DNA from: Phycicoccus sp.
GTDB lineage: Bacteria; Actinomycetota; Actinomycetes; Actinomycetales; Dermatophilaceae
Assembly: GCA_017993715.1 (NCBI GenBank)
Contig: JAGOME010000009.1
Span: forward strand, 10,002 to 74,001
Direction of reading: 5' to 3'
DNA: 64,000 nt
Below are positions 8,646 through 16,989 of the stretch, one piece after another. The position numbers and the translations under genes are program-made. Below the pieces are notes generated by a model. It did no database searches and had not been told where the DNA came from. It saw nothing but the letters and a program-made list of their open reading frames with translations. Numbering within the stretch: the stretch's first letter is position 1; each line of letters opens with the position of its first letter.

Positions 8646-9972
8646 TCTTGGCTGGGACGTCGGTCCGGAGGAGGAGGACGGCCAGGATCGGGAGCAGTGG
8701 CCACCACCAGTGCACGCCGTCCGGACCGACGATGCCGTGCGCCGCCATGAACCCCAGCCCACCGCAGCCCAGGATCGTTGCCGCGACGGGTCGCCACGCT
8801 GGCAGACTCGCCGCGCCCTGATCGCGGGGTGGGTTCTCGAAGCGGCCGAAGAGGGCGATGAGCCCCACCGTCACGACGATGAGGACGGCGTACCAGAGGG
8901 GACGCGTCGACCACCAGGTCGACGAAAGCGGCTCGGCCTCGAGGCCGAATCCACCCAGGAGGAGCGAGGCGCCGATCACGAGGACCATGGCCGTGAGGTG
9001 CCACAGGTAGAGAGTCATGATGTGTGAGTTGACCAGAACCGTTGCACGCCAGGGCATCTCACGCTGTAGCCAGCGCTGCAGCCGCGGCTCGAGAAGCAGG
9101 ATCACGCCCGCCTGGAGCATCCCGAGGAAGGCGAGAGTGACGCGGGTGGGATAGGAGTTGTTCAGTGCCGCGTTGTCCACGCCGATCATTGAGATCGGGT
9201 AGGGACCGAGCCAGACGAGGGCCACCAGACCGACGATCCCGAATGCCGCGAGCGCCACTCGCCGACCACGGCCGGCCAGGCGACCGTCGAGCCACGCATA
9301 CCCGAGCTGATGGACGGTGGCCCAGACGACGAGGTAGTTCGCGAAGCCGATGGCAACGTTGTGCTGGGTGATCGACACCGCGTCAATGGCTCCACCGAGG
9401 CAGAGGCCGGCCGCGATACTCGCCCACCCGTAGCGCTCCCACAGCCACAGGGTGCCGGGGGCGACCGCGACGACAAGCACGTAGGCCGCAAGGAACCACG
9501 TCGGCACGAGGGCGACCTGCGAGGCCGTGCGCAGCGTCGAGCCGGGCAGTCCGGCGGCATACGCCCCGGAAGCAATGACCAGCCAGCACAGCAGCAGCGG
9601 CACCACCGGGGTCAGCAACCGGCGCAGCCGAGCCCGCAGCCAGTCGGCATAGCCCAAGTTTCGGCGGCGAGCGGCGCGCCACGAGAGCGCGTTGGCATAG
9701 CCGCCGACGAGGAAGAAGACCGGCATGACCTGGAACACCCAGGTGAGCGGGTGCGACCAACTAGCGATATTGAGCACGGCATTCGGGATCAGCGTCCCGT
9801 CCCGCACGACCACCGCCGCCATCAGCCAGTGACCAAGCACAACAACGACGATGGCCAGGGCCCGCAGGAAGTCGACCACCCGGTTGCGGGTGGTGGGGGT
9901 GGCGGCTGCGAGGTCACGAACGGTCGCGAGATCCATCCCGTCAGCCTCGCGGGCCGTCCCGGCGCCCGCCAT
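8638..9972 (-). CDS. Acyltransferase 3 family membrane protein
   Basis: A polytopic membrane protein of 444 residues (432 if the ATG at 9936 is used) of the acyltransferase_3/OafA type, which O-acylates sugars or lipids at the cell surface. The N-terminal RVVDFLRALAIVVVVLGHW has the family's Arg and the catalytic-type His in the first membrane helix. Next is PVFFLVGGYANALSWRAARRR, in place of the usual F-F-x-S-G-F block. About ten hydrophobic segments follow, and GHILTLYLWHLT-like residues occur near the C terminus (MTLYLWHLTAMV). There is no SGNH domain. The stop codon lies inside the 58-bp repeat. The partner substrate is unknown. Confidence 0.88.
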   Translation of the reverse strand: MAGAGTAREADGMDLATVRDLAAATPTTRNRVVDFLRALAIVVVVLGHWLMAAVVVRDGTLIPNAVLNIASWSHPLTWVFQVMPVFFLVGGYANALSWRAARRRNLGYADWLRARLRRLLTPVVPLLLCWLVIASGAYAAGLPGSTLRTASQVALVPTWFLAAYVLVVAVAPGTLWLWERYGWASIAAGLCLGGAIDAVSITQHNVAIGFANYLVVWATVHQLGYAWLDGRLAGRGRRVALAAFGIVGLVALVWLGPYPISMIGVDNAALNNSYPTRVTLAFLGMLQAGVILLLEPRLQRWLQREMPWRATVLVNSHIMTLYLWHLTAMVLVIGASLLLGGFGLEAEPLSSTWWSTRPLWYAVLIVVTVGLIALFGRFENPPRDQGAASLPAWRPVAATILGCGGLGFMAAHGIVGPDGVHWWWPLLPILAVLLLRTDVPAKTR

Positions 9973-10447
9973 AGGTAGCGCCCGCAGTCCCGCTGAGTAG
10001 TGCTACCCGCGTCCGTTCTGGCTGCCGAATGCCGTGAGCCCGCCGGCGCTGGCGTCCCACCTGCACCCCCGGCACGGCAAACGGCGGGATCATCCCCGGC
10101 GCTGAGCACGTGAGGCACATGCCGCGAGCTGGTTTGCCGTGCCGCCGGAGCAGGCCCGATGGGCCGACGACGGGAGGGTGCGAGCGCGAGAGACCGGCGC
10201 TCCGCGCCAGATGGAGATTCGGCGGAGGGCGTGGGAGCCGTCAGGGCTCGTCCCTCGCCCCTCCCTCCCGAATCCCGCAGAACTCAATGTGCAGGAACCC
10301 GGCGGACCTCGTTCCTCGGTCCGCCAGAACCCTGCACGCGGAGGGCGTGGGACTCCGCGGACTCGCTCGTTCCTCGCGAGTTCGCTCCCCGTCATCTCCC
10401 GCCCTTCGCCGATCTCCATCGGCGCTCCGCGCCAGATGGAGATTCGG
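9973..10447. other. Gene-free, hairpin-rich region beside tRNA-Ser
   Basis: No convincing gene. It holds a large stem-loop at 10289-10337 (inner arms GGCGGACC / GGTCCGCC, outer GTGCAGG / CCTGCAC), a 42-bp segment at 10195-10236 repeated at 10420-10461, and a third 14-nt copy of the tRNA-Ser 3' end at 10339-10352. Confidence 0.7.
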
Positions 10448-10461
10448 CGGAGGGCGTGGGA
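10195..10461. repeat. 42-bp direct repeat that includes the 3' end of tRNA-Ser
   Basis: Positions 10195-10236 and 10420-10461 are identical over 42 bp and 225 bp apart. The second copy contains the last 14 nt of tRNA-Ser plus its downstream hairpin. A third 14-nt tRNA tail, CGGAGGGCGTGGGA, is at 10339-10352. Confidence 0.85.
10412..10443 (-). terminator. Hairpin directly after tRNA-Ser
   Basis: ATCTCCATC (10412-10420) pairs with GATGGAGAT (10435-10443), extended by inner GGCG / CGCC. It starts five bases beyond the tRNA 3' end on the minus strand. Confidence 0.6.
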
Positions 10462-10534
10462 TTCGAACCCACGATGACGTTGCCGCCATAGCGGTTTTCA
10501 AGACCGCCGCACTAGGCCACTATGCGAGCCCTCC
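10448..10534 (-). tRNA. tRNA-Ser(UGA)
   Basis: An 87-nt tRNA. The acceptor GGAGGGC pairs with GCCCTCC and the discriminator is G. The anticodon loop CUUGAAAA has anticodon UGA, flanked by a GCGGU / ACCGC-type stem. A long variable arm (about 15 nt) identifies a class II serine tRNA, and the T arm has GGTTCGAATCC. CCA is not encoded. The tail of the gene is duplicated downstream. Confidence 0.95.
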
Positions 10535-10656
10535 ATGCCGGGGACCGTGAGCACACGGCATTCCGACAGTGCCCAAGTATGCCGCGACGGCACGGTACCC
10601 CGCGCACGCGCGCCAGCAGCCCTGGCAACGCCACAGGCAGGTCGCCCACATGTCGA

Positions 10657-10682
10657 CAGGTCGCGCGGATCGGCGCGACCTG
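10657..10682 (-). terminator. Terminator hairpin of the 10732 gene
   Basis: A perfect 10-bp stem, CAGGTCGCGC / GCGCGACCTG, with a 6-nt loop, 50 bp past the stop of the minus-strand gene. Confidence 0.7.
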
Positions 10683-10731
10683 CCGTGACGGCTGCGACGT
10701 GCGCGTGAACCGGGCCCACGCCTGGCCCGAG

Positions 10732-11535
10732 TCAGGCCGCGCACAAGCGACGCACCCGCAAGTGCGGGGCGGCCGGATCGATGCCGGCCTCGCGAAATCG
10801 TTCGGCGGCCGCGTCGAGCACCTCCGGGACACCCCACCCGCGCGGTACCGCCTGCAGCACCGCGGCGAGCAGCCGCGCCCGGCATTGCTCGAAGCTCTCC
10901 CACGACGCCCCCGACGGCTCCACCTCCGCCCAGGCGACCCCCGGGGCCAGCGCGCAGGAGAACGCGGGCGTGCCCGGCAGCGTCCGTCGCCGCGTGAGGC
11001 CCCACAGCCCCAACGCGACCTCCGCCAGCTCATCGTCGGCGACCCACGCGACCAACCTCCGCGGCCCTCGCGCCGGATGCCGATCGACCTCAAGGCGCCA
11101 GGGACGGGCACACGAGCGCAACAGTCCTACCGTCCCCGACACGACCTCCGCACCATGCGGTCGCGCTGGCCACACATGCACCAGCGAGACCCCTTGCTCA
11201 GGCAGTTGACCGGCGCCAGCCACCGGAGTCAGACCCGCGACCGCACCCCAACGCTCGACCAGCAGATCCGGCAGCCGATCAGTGTCGGGATGCGTGCGCG
11301 CCAAGGTCCACGCTTCGATGACGGCACGGCGGTCGCGGTCCGAGAAACCCATAGACAGGAGGAGCACCCCCGCGCAACGCTGATACCTCGGATCCTCCCC
11401 AGATTCCGCTGACGGCTCCTTCTCACTCGGGGCTTGTATCAGGAGGGCCGCTGCCGCCTCTTGAGCGGTATGACCACCCTGGTAGGGCTGCACAGACCTC
11501 GCGCAATCGGGCACGACGCACGCATTGGGAGCCAC
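10732..11535 (-). CDS. Unknown protein divergent from the subtilase-sigma-CHAT cluster
   Basis: I do not recognise this protein of up to 267 residues. Codon usage has the strong third-position G/C bias of a real gene. It looks soluble and mixed alpha/beta, with no signal peptide or membrane helix; blocks such as RRLVAWVADDELAEVALGLWGL and ASWESFEQCRARLLAAVLQ resemble a folded cytoplasmic protein. The GTG at 11535 is just two bases from the subtilase ATG on the other strand, leaving no room for promoters, so the true start is probably internal: the in-frame GTGs at codons 8 and 15 or the ATG at codon 62. Its position suggests a role in, or control of, the adjacent protease system, but that is inference. 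Confidence 0.6.
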   Translation of the reverse strand: MAPNACVVPDCARSVQPYQGGHTAQEAAAALLIQAPSEKEPSAESGEDPRYQRCAGVLLLSMGFSDRDRRAVIEAWTLARTHPDTDRLPDLLVERWGAVAGLTPVAGAGQLPEQGVSLVHVWPARPHGAEVVSGTVGLLRSCARPWRLEVDRHPARGPRRLVAWVADDELAEVALGLWGLTRRRTLPGTPAFSCALAPGVAWAEVEPSGASWESFEQCRARLLAAVLQAVPRGWGVPEVLDAAAERFREAGIDPAAPHLRVRRLCAA

Positions 11536-11537
11536 AC

Positions 11538-13205
11538 ATGACCACGAATGCCACTGGCGCCGACAAGCCTGGGAGCGGGCCCGAGCAGGTCGCTCGCAGC
11601 CTGCCGCCCATCCCCCTGATCTCGCCCTATCTCGCCCTGCGGGTCGGGGCTCGCGTGCTCGATCCGACGACCGCCCCCCTCGCGCCCGACCAGACTGCCC
11701 CCAGCCCCACGGTGTACCTCGCGGACAGCCTGCTCATCCCCAGCACCGATCCTCAATCGCTCAGCACGACGTTCGTTGCCCTGCGCAAGCACGCCCAGGA
11801 TCACGGCATCTGCCTGGAGTTGGAGTCGCTTGGCCGTGCCGCCGACCCCCGCACGCTGAGCCTGGCCCGCACCAGCCAGCGCCTGCGGCTGTGCTCGACC
11901 AAACGCCAGAGCGCGCCCCCGATCGACGCCTGGGAGTACCTGCAGACCGCGCTGGCTGACGGTGTCGTCCCCATGCGCACTCAGTCGAATGCCGACCGCA
12001 CCAGCCCCGCGGTCACGCTCGAACACCTCCTCACGGCCGCCGGGGGAGCCTGGGGAGCCACCGGAGGCGCCTGGGGCGCGACCGGCGGAGCGTGGGGAGC
12101 CACCGGAGGCGCCTGGGGCGCGACCGGCGGAGCGTGGGGAGCCACGGGTGGCGCCTGGGGAGCCACCGGACTTGCTGAGTACGGCTCCCCCGGCCTCGGT
12201 GGCCGCACCCCTGTCACCTGGAGTGGACGGAACCCCCGCCACGGCATGTCCACGACCGGGCGCCCCCCGGTGGTCGCCATTCTCGACACGGGCATCGGCA
12301 CCTCCCACCCGTGGTTCAGTGACGGCGATGGCGTGCACCGCAACATTGCCCATCAGGGCACGCGGATCGGCCTGTTCCACGATGCCGCCTCCGACCCCGA
12401 GGCGACCGGTGTCATCATCGACCCCGTCAACGGCCTGGTCGACCCGCTGTGCGGTCATGGCACGTTCGTCGCAGGCATCATCCGGCAGCGTTGTCCGCAG
12501 GCTGAACTGCTCTCGATCCCGGTGTTGCTCTCCGACGGCGCCGCTCGCGAGGGTGACGTCCTGCAGGCCCTCGAACTCCTCCTCGCCCGACACCTGGACG
12601 GTCAGGCCGGTGCTCTCACCGACGACCCGTTTGCCGTGCTCGACTTCGTGAACTTGTCGGTCGGCTACTACCACGAGACCCCACCGGACGCGCAGGACAG
12701 TCAGCTCCAGGACGTGGTCAGGCGACTGGCCGAAGCCGGGGTCTCCGTCGTCGCGGCCGCGGGCAACAACGCAACAACCACGGAGTTCTTCCCGGCGGCA
12801 TTCACCAGCACAGTCCCGGGCATGACCAGCGTCGGGGCCCAGAACCCTGACGGAGCCACCGTCGCCATGTTCAGCAACTCGGGCACGTGGGTGACCACTC
12901 ATGCACCGGGTACCGCGATCGTCAGCACCGTCCCGACCACCCTCTCGGGCTCGTGGGGCCGCAGCATGAGCGTCGACGGCGTGGCGCCGGCCACCCGGGC
13001 GACGGTCGACCCCGACGATTACCGCAGCGGTTTCGCCATCTGGAGCGGGACCTCATTCGCGGCCCCCTACGTCGTCGGCGAGGCCGCCGCCCGCCTCCTC
13101 GAGGGCACGGTCGAGCGGTCCGAGGCTGCTGTCCCGTGGAATGCCATCGACGCGACCAAGGCCGTTGCGGCGGAGCTGACGACCAACCTCAAGGACGGGA
13201 CGTGA
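11538..13205 (+). CDS. S8 family (subtilisin-like) serine protease with GGAWGAT repeats
   Basis: A 555-residue protease. The catalytic triad is complete: Asp250 in VVAILDTGIG, His307 in CGHGTFVAGII, Ser506 in WSGTSFAAPYV, with the oxyanion Asn in AAGNN. There is no signal peptide or membrane helix, so it is probably cytoplasmic, unlike most secreted subtilases. Before the protease domain come an unassigned N-terminal region (1-168) and six exact GGAWGAT heptads (169-210) that look like a flexible or stacking linker. The ATG at 11538 has GGGAG seven bases upstream. The stop overlaps the ATG of the sigma-factor gene by one base (TGATG), so the cluster is co-translated. Role inferred: sensor or effector protease of this system. 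Confidence 0.93.
   Translation: MTTNATGADKPGSGPEQVARSLPPIPLISPYLALRVGARVLDPTTAPLAPDQTAPSPTVYLADSLLIPSTDPQSLSTTFVALRKHAQDHGICLELESLGRAADPRTLSLARTSQRLRLCSTKRQSAPPIDAWEYLQTALADGVVPMRTQSNADRTSPAVTLEHLLTAAGGAWGATGGAWGATGGAWGATGGAWGATGGAWGATGGAWGATGLAEYGSPGLGGRTPVTWSGRNPRHGMSTTGRPPVVAILDTGIGTSHPWFSDGDGVHRNIAHQGTRIGLFHDAASDPEATGVIIDPVNGLVDPLCGHGTFVAGIIRQRCPQAELLSIPVLLSDGAAREGDVLQALELLLARHLDGQAGALTDDPFAVLDFVNLSVGYYHETPPDAQDSQLQDVVRRLAEAGVSVVAAAGNNATTTEFFPAAFTSTVPGMTSVGAQNPDGATVAMFSNSGTWVTTHAPGTAIVSTVPTTLSGSWGRSMSVDGVAPATRATVDPDDYRSGFAIWSGTSFAAPYVVGEAAARLLEGTVERSEAAVPWNAIDATKAVAAELTTNLKDGT
12042..12167 (+). repeat. Six in-frame 21-bp repeats in the subtilase gene
   Basis: Six heptads GGAWGAT are encoded by a 42-bp alternation of two slightly different 21-bp units. 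The near-identity of the DNA points to recent expansion or active length change. Confidence 0.95.
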
Positions 13206-13786
13206 TGAATGCCCCACCTGCGGCGGACAGCCTGGCCAATCGGGCGGCCGCGGCATTCCAGGGGTATCGGGACGGCGACGAGGCCCGGCTCAGCACCCTC
13301 GTTGACCTCACCACCCCCATCCTCTGGCACACCGCCCGAGGGCAGGGGCTCGGGCTAGACAGCGCCCGCGACACCGTCCAGACGACCTGGCTGCGCCTCG
13401 TGGAAAGTGCCGACCGGATCGCCGACCCCCAGGCCATCCTGGGGTGGCTCCTGGTGACCACACGCCGCGAGGCCTGGCGGGTGCTGAAAGCCGAGGGCCG
13501 CACCGTCGGTGAGGTCCCGGCCGAGGTCTTGGATCCTGCGCCCGGCCCGGAGGTCGAGGCCGTGGTCCGGGACCGCGACCGCACCCTTTGGCGCCACATC
13601 GCAGCCCTCACCCCGCGATGCCAGAGCCTCTTGCGCGTCATCGCTTTCAGCGACCGCCCGGACTATGGCGCTGTCTCGCAAGCCCTCGGAATGCCGGTCG
13701 GGAGCATCGGCCCCACACGCGGCCGCTGCTTGGAGAAGCTCCGCAGTCTCCTCGCGGCCGATCCTGCCTATGGAGATCGATCATGA
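13205..13786 (+). CDS. ECF-type RNA polymerase sigma factor of the CHAT/subtilase cluster
   Basis: A 193-residue protein with sigma region 2 (about 25-100: LVDLTTPILWHTARGQGL, then DTVQTTWLRLVESADRIADP and WLLVTTRREAWRVLKAEGR) and region 4 (about 125-185: RHIAALTPRCQSLLRVIAF, YGAVSQALGMPVGSIGPTRGRCLEKLRSLL with the helix-turn-helix). There is no extra C-terminal domain. Its ATG at 13205 overlaps the subtilase stop by one base, and its own stop overlaps the next ATG as ATGA. No classical anti-sigma gene with a membrane helix is adjacent, so the 163-aa protein that follows is the natural candidate partner. Confidence 0.92.
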   Translation: MNAPPAADSLANRAAAAFQGYRDGDEARLSTLVDLTTPILWHTARGQGLGLDSARDTVQTTWLRLVESADRIADPQAILGWLLVTTRREAWRVLKAEGRTVGEVPAEVLDPAPGPEVEAVVRDRDRTLWRHIAALTPRCQSLLRVIAFSDRPDYGAVSQALGMPVGSIGPTRGRCLEKLRSLLAADPAYGDRS

Positions 13787-14274
13787 CTCGCTTCGACATC
13801 GACGCACCCGGCCCTCTCGACGACACCGACGTCGAGATCCTGCACCGGATGGCCTCCCTCTTTGCCGCCACCGACCCAGTCCCCGCGGGCCTGGTGGACG
13901 ACATCAAGTTCGCGCTCACGGTCCAGGCTTTGCACGCCGAGGTGGCCGAGCTGCAGCGCCTAGGGGAGGCCTCGGAGCTCGCCTTCCGGTCCACCGACTA
14001 CACGCGCACCGAGACCGTGAGCTTCACGACGGACTACCTCTCCGCCACGGTGACGATCAGTGATGCGATGGGTGGGGCAGCCCGCATTGACGGCTGGCTC
14101 TCGGGCACCGACGTGCGCCGGGTTGAGCTGCGCGAGGCCGGCCGGACCCGATCCGTCGAGCCCGACGAGGGCGGCTTCGTCTTCGTCGACGTGGCCCGAG
14201 GTCTGGTCCAACTCGTCATGTTCCCCGCCGATCCCGACCTCGCCCCCGTAGTGACGCCGCACCTGGAGGTCTGA
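13783..14274 (+). CDS. 163-residue protein between sigma factor and CHAT protease; candidate anti-sigma or protease substrate
   Basis: I cannot assign a family firmly. The N-terminal part (1-65) is helical: a segment LHRMASLFAATDPVPAGL followed by VDDIKFALTVQALHAEVAELQ. The C-terminal part (about 75-155) is beta-rich, with SATVTISD, RRVELREAG and GGFVFVDVARGLVQLVMF resembling a small Ig-like or carboxypeptidase-regulatory fold. No membrane segment or signal is present. The ATG at 13783 overlaps the sigma stop (ATGA). Lying between an ECF sigma factor and a TPR-CHAT protease in one run, it sits where Csx30 sits in type III-E CRISPR systems: a protein that holds the sigma factor and is cut by the protease. 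That analogy is positional only. Confidence 0.85.
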   Translation: MTRFDIDAPGPLDDTDVEILHRMASLFAATDPVPAGLVDDIKFALTVQALHAEVAELQRLGEASELAFRSTDYTRTETVSFTTDYLSATVTISDAMGGAARIDGWLSGTDVRRVELREAGRTRSVEPDEGGFVFVDVARGLVQLVMFPADPDLAPVVTPHLEV

Positions 14275-14402
14275 GACGATCGGCACGCACGAGTGACCCC
14301 GCGACCGGGCGGGCTCTGGAGGAGGCCATCGTCGGTGCCGTCGAACTGATCGACCGCGCGGTCCGCGCCAACGCCTCCGGTCGGCCAGCGCAGGCCGAGC
14401 GC

Positions 14403-16844
14403 TTGTTGACCCGAGCCCAAGATGCCCTCGCACGGCAGGCCCAGGACCCGGATGATCCTGACGCGTGCTACGTGCGGGGGCGCATTCTGCTGACCCGGGC
14501 CTACGCCCGCACCCTGCACGGTGACGCAGCTGCTGCCGACGATCTGCTCGAGCAGGCGGGCGCTCTCGCCGACATCGGTCCACACGCGGGACTGCAGATT
14601 CTCGTCGCGGTCCAACGCTCAGCAGTGCACGGTCGGGCCGGGCGCTGGCGCGAGGTCATCGACGTCCTCGACGCCGTCGATCCGCAGGATCCCCAAGCCA
14701 CGCCTCGGGCGTGTTGCCTCGTGCATCTCAACCGGGGCCTGGCTCAGCAGCTCCTCGGCCAGTATGTCCAGGCCCGCCAGTCCCTCGATGCGGCCGTGGT
14801 CGCTGCCTCGAGCCCCGATCTCGCCGACCTGCGGGCTGCGGCGCTGCACAACCGGGGCCGCCTCTCATGGCTCGTCGGGGATCTCCCGACCGCGCTGCGG
14901 CTCATGTCGCAGGCACGCGAAGCCGACCCCGAATTCAGCCAGGCAGTGCTGCTCCTCGACCACGTCCGGGTGCTGGCCGACGCGGGCCTGGTCGACGAGG
15001 CGCAGACGCTGCTCAACCAGGCCTCCGACGATGCCCGACGCCACCGACTGGCCCATGAGTCCGGGGAATGCGCACTGGAGGCGGCGCGACTGGCGATCGT
15101 GCGCGGCGAGTACGCACAGGCACGCGCCCACGCCCATCGGGCCCGCACGGCATTCGCCCGGATCGGCGCCGAGACATGGGTCACCCATGCTGCCGTTCTT
15201 GGAATGGAGGCAGATGTCGCTGCGGGACAACGGGTTCGGCAGGTTGCCCGCCAGAGCTCCGCGATGCTCGCGCAGGCGGCTCGGCTGGGAGCCATGCGCG
15301 CAGAGACCGCTCTGGTCGCAGCCGAGGCGAATGCCGTGCTCGGCGGTCTGGACGTGGCGCGCCAACAGCTGCGCAGTGTGAGCCGCCTCCAGCTCCCCTT
15401 CGTCACACGGCTGCACGTCGACTTGGTGCGGGCCACCATTGCGGACCGCGAGGACGACCCCCGCGTTGCCCGCCGCCACCTGGCCACAGCCGCCCGGCGC
15501 CTGTCCTTCGAGCAGGCTCGTCACGCCGGCATCGACAGTCGCACCGCCCTCGCCCTGCACACCCGGCGGCTCGCCGCCTTGGACGTGACGCTGGCCCTAC
15601 GCGCCGGCGCGCCCGCGCAGGTGCACCTGGCGACCGAGCGCTGGCGTGCCGCCTCTCACCGTCTGCCCGCGGTGACTGCGCCCGCCGACGACGAGCTCAC
15701 CCAGCTCCTGACCTCCCTGCGTGAAGCCCGATCCCACGCCGGTACGGCCCGCACGCCGGCCGAGCGGCGGGCTCAGACCGCACGGATGCGCGACATCGAG
15801 CGCCGCATCGCGCGCCGGGACTGGGAGCTGTCCGACCACCGGGGCGACGTGGGGCCGGCGGGTCTTCCCGGCGCACGCGTCCTCCCGTATGCCGCGCTTT
15901 CCCGGCAGTTGCAGGCTCGCGGCACGGGGCTGGCCTCGTTCTTTGTCGCCGAGGGCCGGCTGCGGGCCTTACGGGTGGATGACAGCGGGGGCGCCGTGCT
16001 CGACCTCGCCCCGCAGGGGGAGGTGGAGTCCCTGGTCAGCCGCCTCTTGAGTGAGTTGGTCACCGTCGGTCGGGTCGTGGGGCTCCCCGTGCACGACACG
16101 CTGGTCCGCGCCTTACGCCACACCTGCGCGCGACTCGATGCTCTCCTCGCCCCCGCCATTCCCGCACAGGAGCGGATCCTGGTCCTGCCCTCCCGACTGT
16201 TGGCAGCCATCCCCTGGCGGCTGCTCCCGTCGGTGGCCAACCGACCGCTGGTGTGCGCCATGTCTGCCACGAGTTGGGCAGCCCAGCCGACGCCGAGGGC
16301 CGGGGCCCTCACTGTGGGTGTCGTCAGTGGACCAGGACTCGATCGAGCCGCTCCCGAGGCGCGCAGCGTGGCCGATATTTGGCACGCGCCATCGCCGCAA
16401 TCTCGCGGGCTGGATCTCGCTAACGCCCTGCGGGACAACACCATCGTCCATATCGCGGCTCATGGCACGCATCACGACGAGAGCCCGCTGTTCTCGTCCG
16501 TGCTCCTGCAGGACGGCCCCGTCTTTGCCCACGACTTCCAGCGGGTCGGCGTTGGTGCCCACCATGTCGTCCTGTCGTCCTGCGACGTGGGGCGCACCAC
16601 GATGCGACTCGGGGACGAACCCCTCGGGCTGACTGCCGCACTGCTCGCCACCGGGGTCCGGTCAGTGGTGGCGGCGACCGCGCCCGTGCACGACGAGCAG
16701 GCCGAGGCCCTCATGGCGGCCTATCACCGAGGTCTGGCCCAGGGGCTCGACGCCGCCGCTGCACTGGCTCACGCCTCTGAAGGCCTCGAGGACGCCGCCT
16801 TGTTTTGCACCTATGGCGCGGACTGGGGCGTCGCCTCAGCCTGA
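14403..16844 (+). CDS. TPR-CHAT caspase-like protease
   Basis: About 813 residues from the first usable codon (TTG 14403). Residues 1-450 are repeated helical pairs of TPR type (for example AAALHNRGRLSWLVGDLPTA). The C-terminal CHAT domain (about 600-813) has the dyad His687 in HIAAHGTHHDESPLF and Cys727 in VVLSSCDVG, preceded by LVLPSRLLAAIPWRLLPS. CHAT proteases cut partner proteins after TPR-sensed activation. The start is odd: coding-like sequence in this frame continues upstream to 14271, overlapping the previous stop, without any ATG, GTG or TTG; GGAGGT (14265) and GGAGGAGG (14318) lie there. A non-standard start, recoding or a base error is possible. Confidence 0.9.
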   Translation: MLTRAQDALARQAQDPDDPDACYVRGRILLTRAYARTLHGDAAAADDLLEQAGALADIGPHAGLQILVAVQRSAVHGRAGRWREVIDVLDAVDPQDPQATPRACCLVHLNRGLAQQLLGQYVQARQSLDAAVVAASSPDLADLRAAALHNRGRLSWLVGDLPTALRLMSQAREADPEFSQAVLLLDHVRVLADAGLVDEAQTLLNQASDDARRHRLAHESGECALEAARLAIVRGEYAQARAHAHRARTAFARIGAETWVTHAAVLGMEADVAAGQRVRQVARQSSAMLAQAARLGAMRAETALVAAEANAVLGGLDVARQQLRSVSRLQLPFVTRLHVDLVRATIADREDDPRVARRHLATAARRLSFEQARHAGIDSRTALALHTRRLAALDVTLALRAGAPAQVHLATERWRAASHRLPAVTAPADDELTQLLTSLREARSHAGTARTPAERRAQTARMRDIERRIARRDWELSDHRGDVGPAGLPGARVLPYAALSRQLQARGTGLASFFVAEGRLRALRVDDSGGAVLDLAPQGEVESLVSRLLSELVTVGRVVGLPVHDTLVRALRHTCARLDALLAPAIPAQERILVLPSRLLAAIPWRLLPSVANRPLVCAMSATSWAAQPTPRAGALTVGVVSGPGLDRAAPEARSVADIWHAPSPQSRGLDLANALRDNTIVHIAAHGTHHDESPLFSSVLLQDGPVFAHDFQRVGVGAHHVVLSSCDVGRTTMRLGDEPLGLTAALLATGVRSVVAATAPVHDEQAEALMAAYHRGLAQGLDAAAALAHASEGLEDAALFCTYGADWGVASA

Positions 16845-16989
16845 ACCAGCCGTGAACAATCCGAGCCCCCCGCGGGAACTTCACCCCCGCGCCAGAAATA
16901 ACACCCGCGCCCGTGAAGTATCCGCGCAGCGGGCCAGAGTGGGCGGTGCAGGGCAGCCGGGCCAGAGCCGGCCGGTCGGGTGGGGCGGG

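Noticed and set aside
10195..10534. An integrated element between the tRNA-Ser tail copies
   Set aside because: Only about 230 bp lie between the repeats and there is no integrase or cargo; at most an excision scar remains.
10732..16844. Type III-E CRISPR (craspase) locus
   Set aside because: TPR-CHAT and a sigma factor are present, but no gRAMP effector, no Csx30/Csx31 with recognisable sequence and no repeats. Only the architecture of the output arm is similar.
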